The notes beneath the pieces are model-generated. The model made no database searches, had not been told where the DNA came from, and saw nothing but the letters and a program-made list of their open reading frames with translations. Source: Lingula anatina (lineage: Eukaryota; Brachiopoda; Lingulata; Lingulida; Lingulidae). Taken from it: 64,000 bases of DNA. The stretch spans positions 193,381 to 257,380 of the forward strand of contig NW_019775069.1 of NCBI RefSeq assembly GCF_001039355.2, written 5' to 3'. Every line of letters starts with the position of its first letter. Within the stretch, counting starts at the first letter, position 1. The position numbers and the translations under genes were made by a program. Positions 24,476-34,175 of the stretch are shown here, piece by piece.

Positions 24476-25292
24476 GGGGAGGTAGGGGGTAACGAAACTG
24501 AGGGTCTGTGTTTACAACAGATACTGCAATCCATTTAGTTATAATGGGTAGGTTTAAGCTGACCTAAATGTAACGAAATCTAGGGTGAGGCTTAAACCTG
24601 TACAAATGAACAGGAAGCAGACTCTTTATCTTGGGAGATAATTCTCTGCCATGTTATGGGGGGGGGGGGCTTTTAGCATTGCAAACACACATGCTATTAC
24701 TATGAAAAGGTGGGTATAACCGTGCGTGTGTTGAAAGGTTAGTCTCAGCACTCCAATTGTAAACATGTCATCTATGTTTAAAGTGAGAGTAGGGTGTGTT
24801 GATAAAAGAGGGGGATGGGAGGGCGGGCTATGTATACAGCATTACAAGATACAGGATTGTGTGGTAAAGAGCCGAGTGAAAGGAAACCCTTGGATGTGAC
24901 TTACTGCATGCATTTGTTCAATTTCTTCAACCTGTAAAGAAAAATTCCCAAGTTTAATGAGTTAAACTATCACAGTCCAGCTCCAAGACCGTAGTACTCC
25001 GTTGCAGTTTTGGCGTTTATGCTGTGTAGATAAACCACTGGTCTCGCTATGTCATTACACTTGCTCTGGTGTGGTGATACGTATTCCAGTGACATGTTAA
25101 GAGAAGGAAATACAGTCTGTCATCTTGTAACTGACGGATTTGTTGAGGGGGGAGATTATTTTGAGGGGTGTGATTTATGCCACCTAAAATAATGCATCTA
25201 ACGTTTCAGGACAAGTTAAAGAGGACAGCTGTTGGTATCTGGGCGTGTGGTGGCTGCAAGAAGATTATTGCAGGCGGAGCTTGGACTGCCAG
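23813..25292 (+). CDS. RPL37A: 60S ribosomal protein L37a (eL43), allele A, last exon missing
   Basis: Exon 1 coding part is only the ATG at 23813-23815, followed by a GTCAGT donor. Exon 2 is 24306-24434 and exon 3 25210-25292. Reading: [20 protein letters not shown]..., then the two Cys pairs of the zinc site (CQFC and CGGC), as in all eukaryotic L37a. Exon 4 is absent because the sequence breaks at the N (25560). Introns 1 and 2 each carry one H/ACA snoRNA. The (GT)n run at 24444-24474 lies just after the exon 2 donor. This is best taken as one allele of the complete gene at 26661-28380. Confidence 0.9.
24007..24135 (+). ncRNA. H/ACA box snoRNA, intron 1 of RPL37A allele A
   Basis: About 129 bases with both boxes. 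The H box AGATAA is at 24066-24071 and the ACA box at 24130-24132, three bases before the 3' end. The 5' hairpin closes with CACAGC/GCTGTG and an inner CCAAGAC/GTTTTGG stem. The 3' hairpin closes with CACTGG/CCAGTG, has an upper stem CATTACAC/GTGTGGTG, and internal loops in both hairpins that can serve as pseudouridylation pockets. It is conserved in four places while surrounding intron sequence drifts. Host location in a ribosomal-protein intron is typical. Target uridine not determined. Confidence 0.88.
24969..25097 (+). ncRNA. H/ACA box snoRNA, intron 2 of RPL37A allele A
   Basis: Near-identical to the intron 1 copy. H box AGATAA 25028-25033, ACA 25092-25094. A C-to-T change in the closing 5' stem keeps pairing as a G-U pair, which supports selection on the fold. 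Confidence 0.88.
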
Positions 25293-25560
25293 GTAAAAAC
25301 CAGCATTCACATCAGTTCTCTTTGTACACCACACCCCTTAAAAAAAGAAAAAAAGAAAGAATGAAAAAGCAAAAAAACAAAAGAGAGAGAGAGAAACACC
25401 TTAAAGCAGTTACTGACGATTACAAATTTTCATTAGCTGGACTTCAATTTTACGAACATCACTTTCAAAACTGATTGGCTTACTTGACTTTTGACTTCGG
25501 TTACGTATTTTTATGGTGGAATTCAGTTTCCAAGTCTTAAGTTATTGTACCACCAGCGTN

Positions 25561-26133
25561 TTTTTTGGACTGGTTGTGGTTCTGTAGGGCGTTCTCAGTG
25601 GCGAAGTGTTTGCTGCATAGGGAACAGTAACCTGAGGTGTCCTTGCCTTGCTCTGCTACCTACAGTATGGGATGCAGTCAAGACATGTATGTTATACATA
25701 GCAAAAGCACAGAGAACCTATAGGAGATATCCTTTTAAAGCTTTGATCAAGTCCTTTTTTTCTGTTTCTCTTATTATTCTTATTATATAATTTACTTATT
25801 CATTCACTGCATTTTGTTTATTTCGTTTTATCATTTTATCTATATAATTATTATTAAGTCAAGTATGTATTTTCTTTTACTTTCTTATTTATATGTAGCA
25901 TTTCATTTATTCATATTTTTATTTATTTATTTATTTATTTATTTATTTTTGTGGGCACTAACCTGAGCTCTCTGCACCAGAACTTTTTGCTGGAAGCTCT
26001 CTGCTGTGACAGGCGGGAGCTCGGCCACTTTACGCTTCAAGTTATAGCGATGCCAGTCTGTCTTGTAATGAGCTCTTTGAACATCAGTATCAGCAAACGC
26101 CACACGGCAGGTTATACAAGTAAACAGTGACAT
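25561..26133 (-). pseudogene. ZNF622: Second copy of ZNF622 exon 1 and part of exon 2
   Basis: Exon 1 copy 26133-25963 is identical in protein to 23285-23115. The exon 2 piece 25659-25561 stops at the N and has no continuation. The remaining five exons are not repeated. This is most simply the other allele of the same gene at a contig end, not a truncated paralogue. Confidence 0.8.
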
Positions 26134-26660
26134 GCTGGGCAGTGGTGTCACTTGGGCCCCCGAGTTGTTCAAACTGTGAAGTGAAACTGGAAAGTATTAT
26201 TTTAAGAATCAGGTATATTTAATCTTGTCTGCCATCTGCATACTGTTACTCAATCTGTTAAATCTGTATAAAAGGTATCAAATGAAAGTCAAAGTTTTAA
26301 TTTTCCACTTACCATCAACAACTTACGCTAAACGCTATCACGTACGAGATAATAAACTTCAGAAATGAGTAAAGCTTTTCATGCGAAGTAATGACAATAA
26401 CTAGACGAGTACCGCGATGGTCTCAGATAAATATAAATCTTAACGGTGGTTGAGTGACAAAATAAACGTAGTAGGAAACAATGTGTTCACCCGTAACGTC
26501 CTCTTCACTCTCCTGTGTACCTGAAAACTGTTTTGATAGTTTTATAACACACCACACGGGCACTTGCAACAGATTTCCTTTGCATGTGCAATAAATCCCA
26601 CAATGCACTCCTCGAACATGCGCATTGCAACTTCCTTTCTGCCATTGCTCCGCATTGAAA

Positions 26661-28380
26661 ATGGTCAGTATTTTGAAGGTCATGTTAAATCCCCCGTAAT
26701 CACCTCAATTTTACGTTTCATGGAGTCAACATTAAGCTAACTTTTCCCCAAAAGAATAATGGGCATTGGGTAGAAAACGATGTACCACAGTATGCTTTCG
26801 TTATTTGAATAGTAAGCCGTTTTATGGTAGGGGCTAAATCTGTACACTTAGAATATCACAGCCCAGCTCCAAGACCGTAGTACCCCGTTGCAGTTTTGGC
26901 GTTTATGCTGTGTAGATAAACCACTGGTCTCGCTATGTCATTACACTTGCTCTGGTGTGGTGATACGTATTCCAGTGACATTTTCTTTAAAAAGTGTAAC
27001 TGACTTGCCTCGGTGCATAAAACTTTTTAACAAGGTCATTTCATACAATGTCTTTCGCCAGTATTGAAGTTTTGTGAAACAAAAGTTGTATGTCATTTAG
27101 TAAATGCGTGAGTTTAATTTTGTCTACACTCCACTTGTTTGTTTTGCAGGCTAAACGCACCCGCAAGGTGGGAATAGTAGGAAAGTATGGCACACGTTAT
27201 GGTGCCTCCCTCAGGAAGCTGGTGAAGAAGATGGAAGTGTCCCAGCACTCTAAATACACATGCCAGTTCTGTGGCAAGGTAAGGCTATGTGTGTGTGTTG
27301 GGGAGGTAGGGGGTAACGAGCTGAGGATCCGAGTTTACAACAGAGTATGTCCACCATTTAGTTACAATGGTTATAGCAATTCAGTGAGACTCCCAGGGGA
27401 GATAAATCAAGCCAAATATATGTGGGAATGGTCCCTATCAGTATCACAGTCCAGCTCCAAGACCGCAGTACTCCGTTGCAGTTTTGGCGTTTATGCTGTG
27501 TAGATAAACCACTGGTCTCGCTATGTCATTACACTTGCTGTGGTGTGGTGATACGTATTCCAGTGACATGTTTAAAGAAGGAAAAACAATCTCTGTCATT
27601 TTGTAACTGAAGAATTTGTTGAGGGGGGAGATTATTTCACAGTGGGGTGTGATTTGTGCCACCTAAAATAAAGCATCTAATGTTTCAGGACAAGTTAAAG
27701 AGGACAGCTGTTGGTATCTGGGCGTGTGGTGGCTGCAAGAAGATTATCGCAGGCGGAGCTTGGACTGCCAGGTAAAAACCAGCATTCACGTCAGTTCTCT
27801 TTGTGCACCACACACCCTTAAAAAAGAAAAAGAAAAAAAGAAAGAATGGAAAAGCAAAAAAGAGAGAGAGAGAAACATCCAGCTTCTACCTTAAAGCAGT
27901 AACTGACGATTACAAATTGTCATTAGCTGGACTTCAATTTTACGCACATCACTTTCAAAACTGATTGGCTTACTTGACTTTTGACTTCGGTTACATATTT
28001 TTATGGTGAAATTCAGTTTCCAAGTCTTAAGTTATTTTTAAGTACACAAGTGCAGATGATGAAACTAGATCCAACTCTTATGATCAGTGCAGAGTTATAT
28101 CACATCGAGCTTTTTAACCCTGATGCACTTTACCTATGAACAAATTTCGTTCTAAGTCGCAAGAGTAAATGTTAGAGTCGTCACATATGAGGGTAAATAT
28201 AAAAGCAGTGAAGCAGGATTTTGACATCTGTTTGCCCTGCCGCTGATAAGGGCAAGGATTGAATAGTTTGAGTGGATGGTTATAAAAATATTAACGTGTA
28301 TTTTCTGTACTTTCAGCACCACAGCAGCAGCCACAGTAAGAAGTGCAGTACGTCGTCTCAGAGAAATGAAGGAAACGTAG
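26661..28380 (+). CDS. RPL37A: 60S ribosomal protein L37a (eL43), complete copy
   Basis: Exons: ATG 26661-26663, 27150-27278, 27689-27771, 28317-28380; 92 residues, the normal length for this protein. The ATG is alone in its coding exon and followed by a GTCAGT donor. Exons 2-3 encode the basic N-terminus and the four-Cys zinc site (CQFC, CGGC); exon 4 gives [21 protein letters not shown] and a stop. It is a structural component of the large ribosomal subunit. The pyrimidine tract upstream suggests TOP-type translational control. Introns 1 and 2 host H/ACA snoRNAs. The ZNF622 first exon lies divergently upstream. Confidence 0.95.
26855..26983 (+). ncRNA. H/ACA box snoRNA, intron 1 of RPL37A copy B
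   Basis: Same sequence as the 24007 copy. H box AGATAA 26914-26919; ACA 26978-26980. Confidence 0.88.
27443..27571 (+). ncRNA. H/ACA box snoRNA, intron 2 of RPL37A copy B
   Basis: H box AGATAA 27502-27507; ACA 27566-27568. It carries a few changes in loop regions of both hairpins relative to the other copies, while the closing stems and boxes are kept. Confidence 0.88.
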
Positions 28381-30072
28381 AACCAGCAACAGCGAGCGGA
28401 GCATTTCACTACAAACTTTACAATGAGAAACTGTCCTTTAAAAAATACATAAAAAATACAGAAATACAATTTGAATCAAATGCTGGCGTTGTTGTGTTGT
28501 ATCATTAAGACTTGTTTTGGGTGAATGTTTTTAACAAGCTGGTGAATCATATGAGTGCGCGACGTATAGGGTAGTCAACCCTTGTAAGACGGACTTCAGG
28601 CAAGGAACGCTCGCGCCTCGTTACAAAATTAGCAGTTGCAGTTGTGGGGTTGAAAGTTTTGGAGGCTATGAATGCCCACAAAGTATAATTTTATTGTAAG
28701 TTAGAAAGTTGGCAATGATAAAAGCTATAAACCGCAATATGAAGAAAACCTCTTCGCTGGCCCCATAATGACGAAGAGGTCGGTGACCTAGTTCCGTGCA
28801 GAGGTTGGGTGCCCCTGCGGAATATGACAGCAGATGGTTGGATAATAAATTGACCTGCGAGTTTAGTTCAAACAGATTGCAACTTTGTACGTGACAAATT
28901 TGATCTTGGGCATTTGCAAAAACCGAAAAAAAAGCACTCGACCGTGTAACCGGATGGCGTAGCCAAGGATTGGTTAAAGAAATGGACGGATAGAAAGTTA
29001 CTGGTTGTTTTAAATAAGCCTACTTTTACTTTATTAATTCTCAACCAAAGCACGTTTTGTAGCTGGGCTTAGGCAATTTAAGAGACTGACTTCGTACATT
29101 CTTGTAGTGCCGCTTGAAGTAATATATCACATAATGGCTGAAGCGATCTCATAACGATGCTCTCGCACTCTCTCCTCGTTCCCTAAAACGAAATAGGTTG
29201 ACCTCGCGAATTCGACTGCCTGCCCCATTGTTTCCATAAAAAAATTAGGAAGTAGAAAACTGGTCTTCACTTCAAAAGTCGAAAATTTACTATGTGGAAT
29301 TCGGTTTAATATAAATTAGTTCTCACCCTTAAAATGGACTACCGTTGCGTTACCAAGATCAAAATTGTCCCTCCCCCCCCCCCTCTATAAATAAATAGAT
29401 AAATAAATAAAATACTTGATCTTGGGCTACAACTTACTTAAGGCCAATTTTTCTCAGTTAAACGGGACCGTGATACAGACAAAAAAAAAGCGCTTTGCTA
29501 TTCTTATAATATATTTCGACCAGGTTTTCCGTACATAGTGACCAACCACACGTCAAGAGTGAGGTAGCCATGTCAGCTGGCCTAAGTGTACCATGGTTAA
29601 TGGTAATAATAAAGACCACGAGACCCCGGGTACCATTCCACGCGCTCACTATCAACAGATCAAGCCCGCCAGCGTTCCTGTCGCACAAGGCCTCCATCAG
29701 CCTTTCTTCCGACATCTTTTATTTCTCTCGGCATTTGAAAATACCCAACACAGAAATGCTATATATTAGCTAGCAATATCGAAAAACTATTCATAGTAAA
29801 TCCTCAAATAGGTTATGAAAAAATTTTGAAAGATCAGCCCAACCAGCACAGACGACCCAAAGTGCAGTGTCATGGACGCAAGGCAGGAGGTCACATGGGC
29901 TGGCTGACACCCGCCCCAGGCTTCAGGCCATGGTTTTACTCCCATATTAATGAAATCATGCTTAGCAACCTACCTTTAAAGATATACCTCTCGTCACTGA
30001 TAAATTAGTACATGGACATAACCGTGCCAGTACACCGACAAGGCAGCACGTCCAAGAAGCTGCCCCGGCGCC
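28381..30072. other. Spacer between RPL37A and the M6P-receptor-like gene
   Basis: No gene accepted. At 28750-28838 two strong adjacent hairpins occur (CCTCTTCG/CGAAGAGG, then GCAGaGG/CCcCTGC). A C-run lies near 29371-29382 and short ATAAATA repeats near 29387-29411. The minus-strand open frame at 29458-29715 has no recognisable domain or family match. Confidence 0.5.
28750..28838 (+). ncRNA. Possible structured RNA (two adjacent hairpins)
   Basis: A perfect 8-base stem CCTCTTCG/CGAAGAGG encloses 15 bases and is followed by a second imperfect stem of about seven pairs with a 7-base loop. It lies about 370 bases past the RPL37A stop. No class-defining box was recognised; it could be a chance fold or part of a repeat. 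Confidence 0.25.
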
Positions 30073-31401
30073 ATGGCTCGTAGACAAAGTGGACGAAGTG
30101 TCCCAAACACGACGACTGTACTGTTTGTCCTCCTGCTGCTGTTGTTCGTGAGGGCGTCCCATAGCCAGAGTTGTGTGAAGATAGACTCCTGTAGCTGCAG
30201 GAACGAGAATGGGGTCTTGAACCTGAGGCCTCTCGCTAGCTCTGATGGAACCGCTCGGTAACGTACTCTAGATTGGGATTGATTTTGTGAGGTTGATTTT
30301 GCGATTTTGTCTTCCAGCACAAAAGAAGCATATAGGAAACAGTAAATATCATCAGAGTAAATGGCAGATACGTTTTTGATGCAATTTGATGCATCAAAAG
30401 CATATAATAAACAATACATATCATCAAAGCATGTAACAGATACGTTTTTGATGCAGTTAGATGCAGTCTGATCCGAGTTAACTTTTGGTTTTATTTTTTA
30501 AAGTTTTGTTTTAACTTATTATTGCTACCTGAAAATATATCCCAGTCTACAGGCTGTATTAGGGAACACACATTGAAAATGACTTCACTGTAAAGATTTG
30601 TCTTACCATAATTTCTTTTAAATTCCTTCCTTAATTGTCCAAGATTCAAAGCAACCTCCAGTGATCTGTTTACCTACAGTTGGAATCCTTGTACAAGATT
30701 CACTGCAAACAAAGGTCCCACCGGGGGATGTGAAGACGTCGCTGTAAGTGAACGGAAGATTTCAACTGACAGTACTGCGTTTTGGAATATGCCACAAGGC
30801 AAAATAATACTCTTATTTATTTATTTATTTATTCCTCCGGTGGGGTTATGTTTTTTGTGTTTGTTGGTTTGTTAACTAACTAACTGCTTGACTTTAAAAG
30901 TTAAGGTCGGATTTGGATAAAAGGATAAAATTTTTAGGACAGCTTACCTTAGAATCGTTTAGATTTTGGTGACGGTCCCTAATTAACCAGTCGATTAATT
31001 AAACAATAGTGATAATTGAGCTTTCGAAGGGGTCTCTGTGCTCTGTGAGTGCTTTCGAGTTGATCTTGTTTGCTTATCTTAATATCTACCTATCTATTTA
31101 TTTTTTTATTTGCTTATACAACTATTCCATATTTATTTATTTATTTATCGGCTTATTTTTTCACACCAGGTGTGTCAGGTAGACATGTATACGAACGGTT
31201 ATTCACTGGGCAGTCAAGCCACGGCCACGTTCAACATGACTTCTCAGGGCGCATTCCAGGTAGTCTACTCCGCCACGGACACCTCGGGAACGACCAGGTA
31301 ACGTATTGGTCCAGGTGAAGCCAAGTAGTTCAGTATTCATTTATGGCCCACCTGGTTTTGGATCCTATGTTATTTTTATATTTATAAGAACATGGGTCAT
31401 A

Positions 31402-31436
<35 letters not shown>

Positions 31437-32710
31437 AAAAAATGAACATTTAAGCCACCTCAATGATGCGAAAATTTTATGTATATTTTTCCGTAACTGT
31501 TAAAACATCACTTATTAATTACTGTTAAATTACTGTTGACTTTTACCATACAGTATCAAATAGCGCCAATAATATGGGGGAAGTCTAAAATTTGTACATA
31601 TATTACACCAGGCCCGTAGCCAGCAATTTCAAAGGGGGGGGGGTCTTTTTCTGAAAAAGTGGACTTTTACCATATAATTCCCATGTACCTAGGTCAAATT
31701 TTACCCAGAGTGGACCTTTTTCCAGCAAAAAGGGGGGGTTCTTTCGAACTCCCCGAACCCCCCCTGGCTACGGGCCTGTATAATAATAGATAATGATAGA
31801 GAGAGAGTGATAGGAAATAAGTCTAAAAAAGACCCTTTTGCATTTTAGGTGATAAAGTATGTGAAATTGCTGAAAAGTGACATGTAATGTATGCCCTGAG
31901 CCCAAAAATGGCAGACAGACTTGATGTGTTTGTCTGCAAGATACACATAAAGCAGAAAGTATCCGAGGATCAGGAAGAGGACATCAAAGTGCTGACATCC
32001 ACTGAGTTTGACATCCACTGGAAGTNGTTCCCCAGTCTATATTAGTATTATATATGAAGGCGTCTTTGACTTATTGCGCCCTACGACATATATCAACACG
32101 TTTAGCGTGAAGGGTCAGACACCTAAAAGGCGGGCTTGGGATTGTGTATAGAATTATGTGCCTTTTGTACCTGTCTCACCCCCAACCCAGGGTCTGCATT
32201 GATTTTGTTTTTAGGGATTAAAAATGGTCATTTAGACAATGAATTTTTAGCATTGTTTTGTGCACGTGGCCACATACTTATCTCCTTGCTTTTAGTTTAG
32301 TAGTTTTATAGAAATGTTAATGCTAGAGGTAAGAAGAGATAATACAGAAAATCTGGAATGTTGTACTAAGAGGAGAAAACACGGTTTGTAAACCTTTGTC
32401 ACGGGACAAAGGTTTACAAACATGAAATAAAAACCGACACAACTACTTTTCAACTTAGAATTTGATGATAAGAAAAAAAATCTGCAACTGTATAATGTTG
32501 GCATGAAATTTTCTAGACAGAAATACTAATACTTACTAACATGTAATAATTGATTACATATATCTACAGGACCAGTCACGTGCAGCTGATCTGTGACCCC
32601 AGTAAGGAAGGCGATTTCGTGGCTGAGGGCGAACGCTCCGATATGCCCACAAATTACGTAAGTTTGGTCACCAGATTTAAGAGAAAATGTGTTCTATCAG
32701 TGCACTCTCG

Positions 32711-32742
<32 letters not shown>

Positions 32743-34175
32743 GTTATGAACATTTCTCAATTCATGAGTTTTAATACACTGCCACCTTCTTTTAAAATTT
32801 GTCCATATTTTATCATTATACATGTATCTAGCTAGTTGTCTTGTTTATAAGTACCAAGTAAGATATAACGGCTGATTTGCGTTTTGTTCTAGTTTATGAC
32901 GCTGATGTCGAAGTACGCGTGTTTCCAGGAGGAAGAGCCAGACAGTCTCAGTATAGGAAGTCTGCTTATTATAATGTGAGTGATGCCCAGTCTTTTCAAT
33001 CGATTTTATATTTTAAAGGTATTATAGCCGGAGTCTTCGCAAAATTAAAAAATTCTCGTGAAAAAAGCCATTTTCTCCTACCCACTAATCGTCCCTGCAA
33101 TTAAATTTGATGCCTATTAGAATTTCTAGTTAAATGATTTAGTTCTTAATGTTTTGCCATGTGTTTCTCTGTGTTTCCGAAGGAAATATCGAGGTCAGGC
33201 GCTTTGATATGAGTGATTTTATCGTTTTTGTGGGGTAATTAATAGACTTGCAATATCAGTAGCTTCGCAGCATTAATTGAAGGAGATTAAGACATCGTTT
33301 TATTCGTTATTCTGTTATGGGGAGGAATTAGATAGCTATGGGTAAAAGTTGGGATACTAATACCCCCCCCCCCTTCAACGATGGAACATTACTGTTTGTT
33401 CTTACTCTATGACCAGTAGTCTCTTACAAAATTATGGTAGCGGTATAGGTACATACACTTTCAGTTTGTATACTATTTAAGAGACCCCTAATATCAGAGG
33501 GTCAGTTTTGTTAATGAGTCCAATCTGTAATGTGTTTCCAGAGTGCTGGTATTTGCCGTGACATACCTGGGGGTCGGGGTAGGGTACAGGTATTTTATAC
33601 AGCAGGAGAGAGGGGCGAACGTTATACCGCAACGGGAGATGTGGCAAGCCATACCGGCACTTGTGAAGGTAAGTGATGATTACAATATGTTTACATCCTG
33701 ATGTATGATCTAGAATATTTCCACACACACACACACACACAATCACACACACACACCGACATCAGTATGCAGACTCCTATTTTTGAAATCATTTATATTA
33801 GATTTATAATTCAGGTGCGCAGTTTTAACTTCGTGACGTGATGATTAATTTTATTCCATAGTATTGAGACGATTAAATAAGTTTTACACTGTTTATTGAT
33901 TTTTCTTTGGGGGGGGCGGGGGGGGGGGGATGTGTGGGAATCGAGAATTTTGATTTAATGTATTTTACAATGAAAAATGTACCATTTGGCACGTATTAAT
34001 AGCACGCTGTCAAATCAAGTATCACGCTGTTCTCCCCACGTAACTTGGATTGAACTCGGTTTCTATACATGTATTTGTTTCATATGTCTACAATGTTTAC
34101 GTATATTTTTTTCAGGACGGATTTCTTTTCACGAAGAACAAATTTAAAAAAGGAGATTACGATCCAGTTACTTAA
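30073..34175 (+). CDS. Cation-dependent mannose-6-phosphate receptor-like type I membrane protein
   Basis: Seven exons: 30073-30257, 30644-30743, 31170-31297, 32570-32657, 32893-32975, 33542-33668, 34116-34175; 256 residues in continuous phase. Residues 16-31 form a signal peptide (VLFVLLLLLFVRASHS). The lumenal part has the Cys pattern and spaced aromatic motifs of the MRH/Atg27 fold: YSWNPC, VCQVD, HVQLICDP, and the closing MSKYACF. Candidate sugar-contacting Gln, Arg and Tyr are present (VCQ, TTRTS, SKYAC). A single transmembrane helix is at about 187-208. The cytosolic tail (PQREMWQAIPALVKDG) parallels the Phe/Trp-containing tail of vertebrate M6PR, but the terminal acidic dileucine signal of M6PR is missing. 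Likely role: cargo receptor in the Golgi-endosome pathway; sugar binding is inferred. Confidence 0.8.
30327..30476. repeat. Two-copy tandem repeat in intron 1 of the M6PR-like gene
   Basis: About 80 bases beginning AGCATATA and ending with GATACGTTTTTGATGCA-type sequence occur twice in tandem with about 85 percent identity. Confidence 0.75.
31609..31778. mobile_element. Short MITE with 15-base terminal inverted repeats
   Basis: 170 bases bounded by CAGGCCCGTAGCCAG and its exact complement CTGGCTACGGGCCTG, with G-rich and C-rich runs inside each end and no coding capacity. The CAG...CTG ends suggest a hAT-type non-autonomous element. An 8-base target duplication is not clear. It lies in intron 3 of the M6PR-like gene. 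Confidence 0.85.
31884..32040 (+). other. Exon-like open frame of unknown origin beside an N
   Basis: From an ATG at about 31887 a frame reads about 45 codons with coding-like composition (ADRLDVFVCKIHIKQKV..., then DIKVLTSTEFDIHWK) and runs into the single N at 32026. It is in an intron of the M6PR-like gene and is not needed for its frame. It may be a transposon-derived fragment. Confidence 0.3.

Larger units (their letters stand above)
22704..25546. repeat. Duplicated block, copy A (mate 25561-28036)
   Basis: Contains the 5' half of ZNF622, the shared promoter and RPL37A exons 1-3. It repeats after the N at 25560 with near-identical exons and more divergent introns (RPL37A intron 2 is 775 bases here and 410 in the mate). 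Copy B begins in the middle of ZNF622 exon 2, directly at the N. Confidence 0.85.
25561..28036. repeat. Duplicated block, copy B (mate 22704-25546)
   Basis: Starts at the N and runs to the middle of RPL37A intron 3, where copy A stops shortly before the N. Confidence 0.85.

Noticed and set aside
22704-28380. True tandem duplication giving two RPL37A genes
   Set aside because: The repeat boundaries coincide with a single N, the first copy lacks exon 4 and the ZNF622 duplicate is cut within an exon; allelic contig overlap explains all of it. Not excluded without reads.
29458-29715. 85-codon minus-strand frame upstream of the M6PR-like gene
   Set aside because: No recognisable motif or neighbouring exons; length is within chance for this composition.
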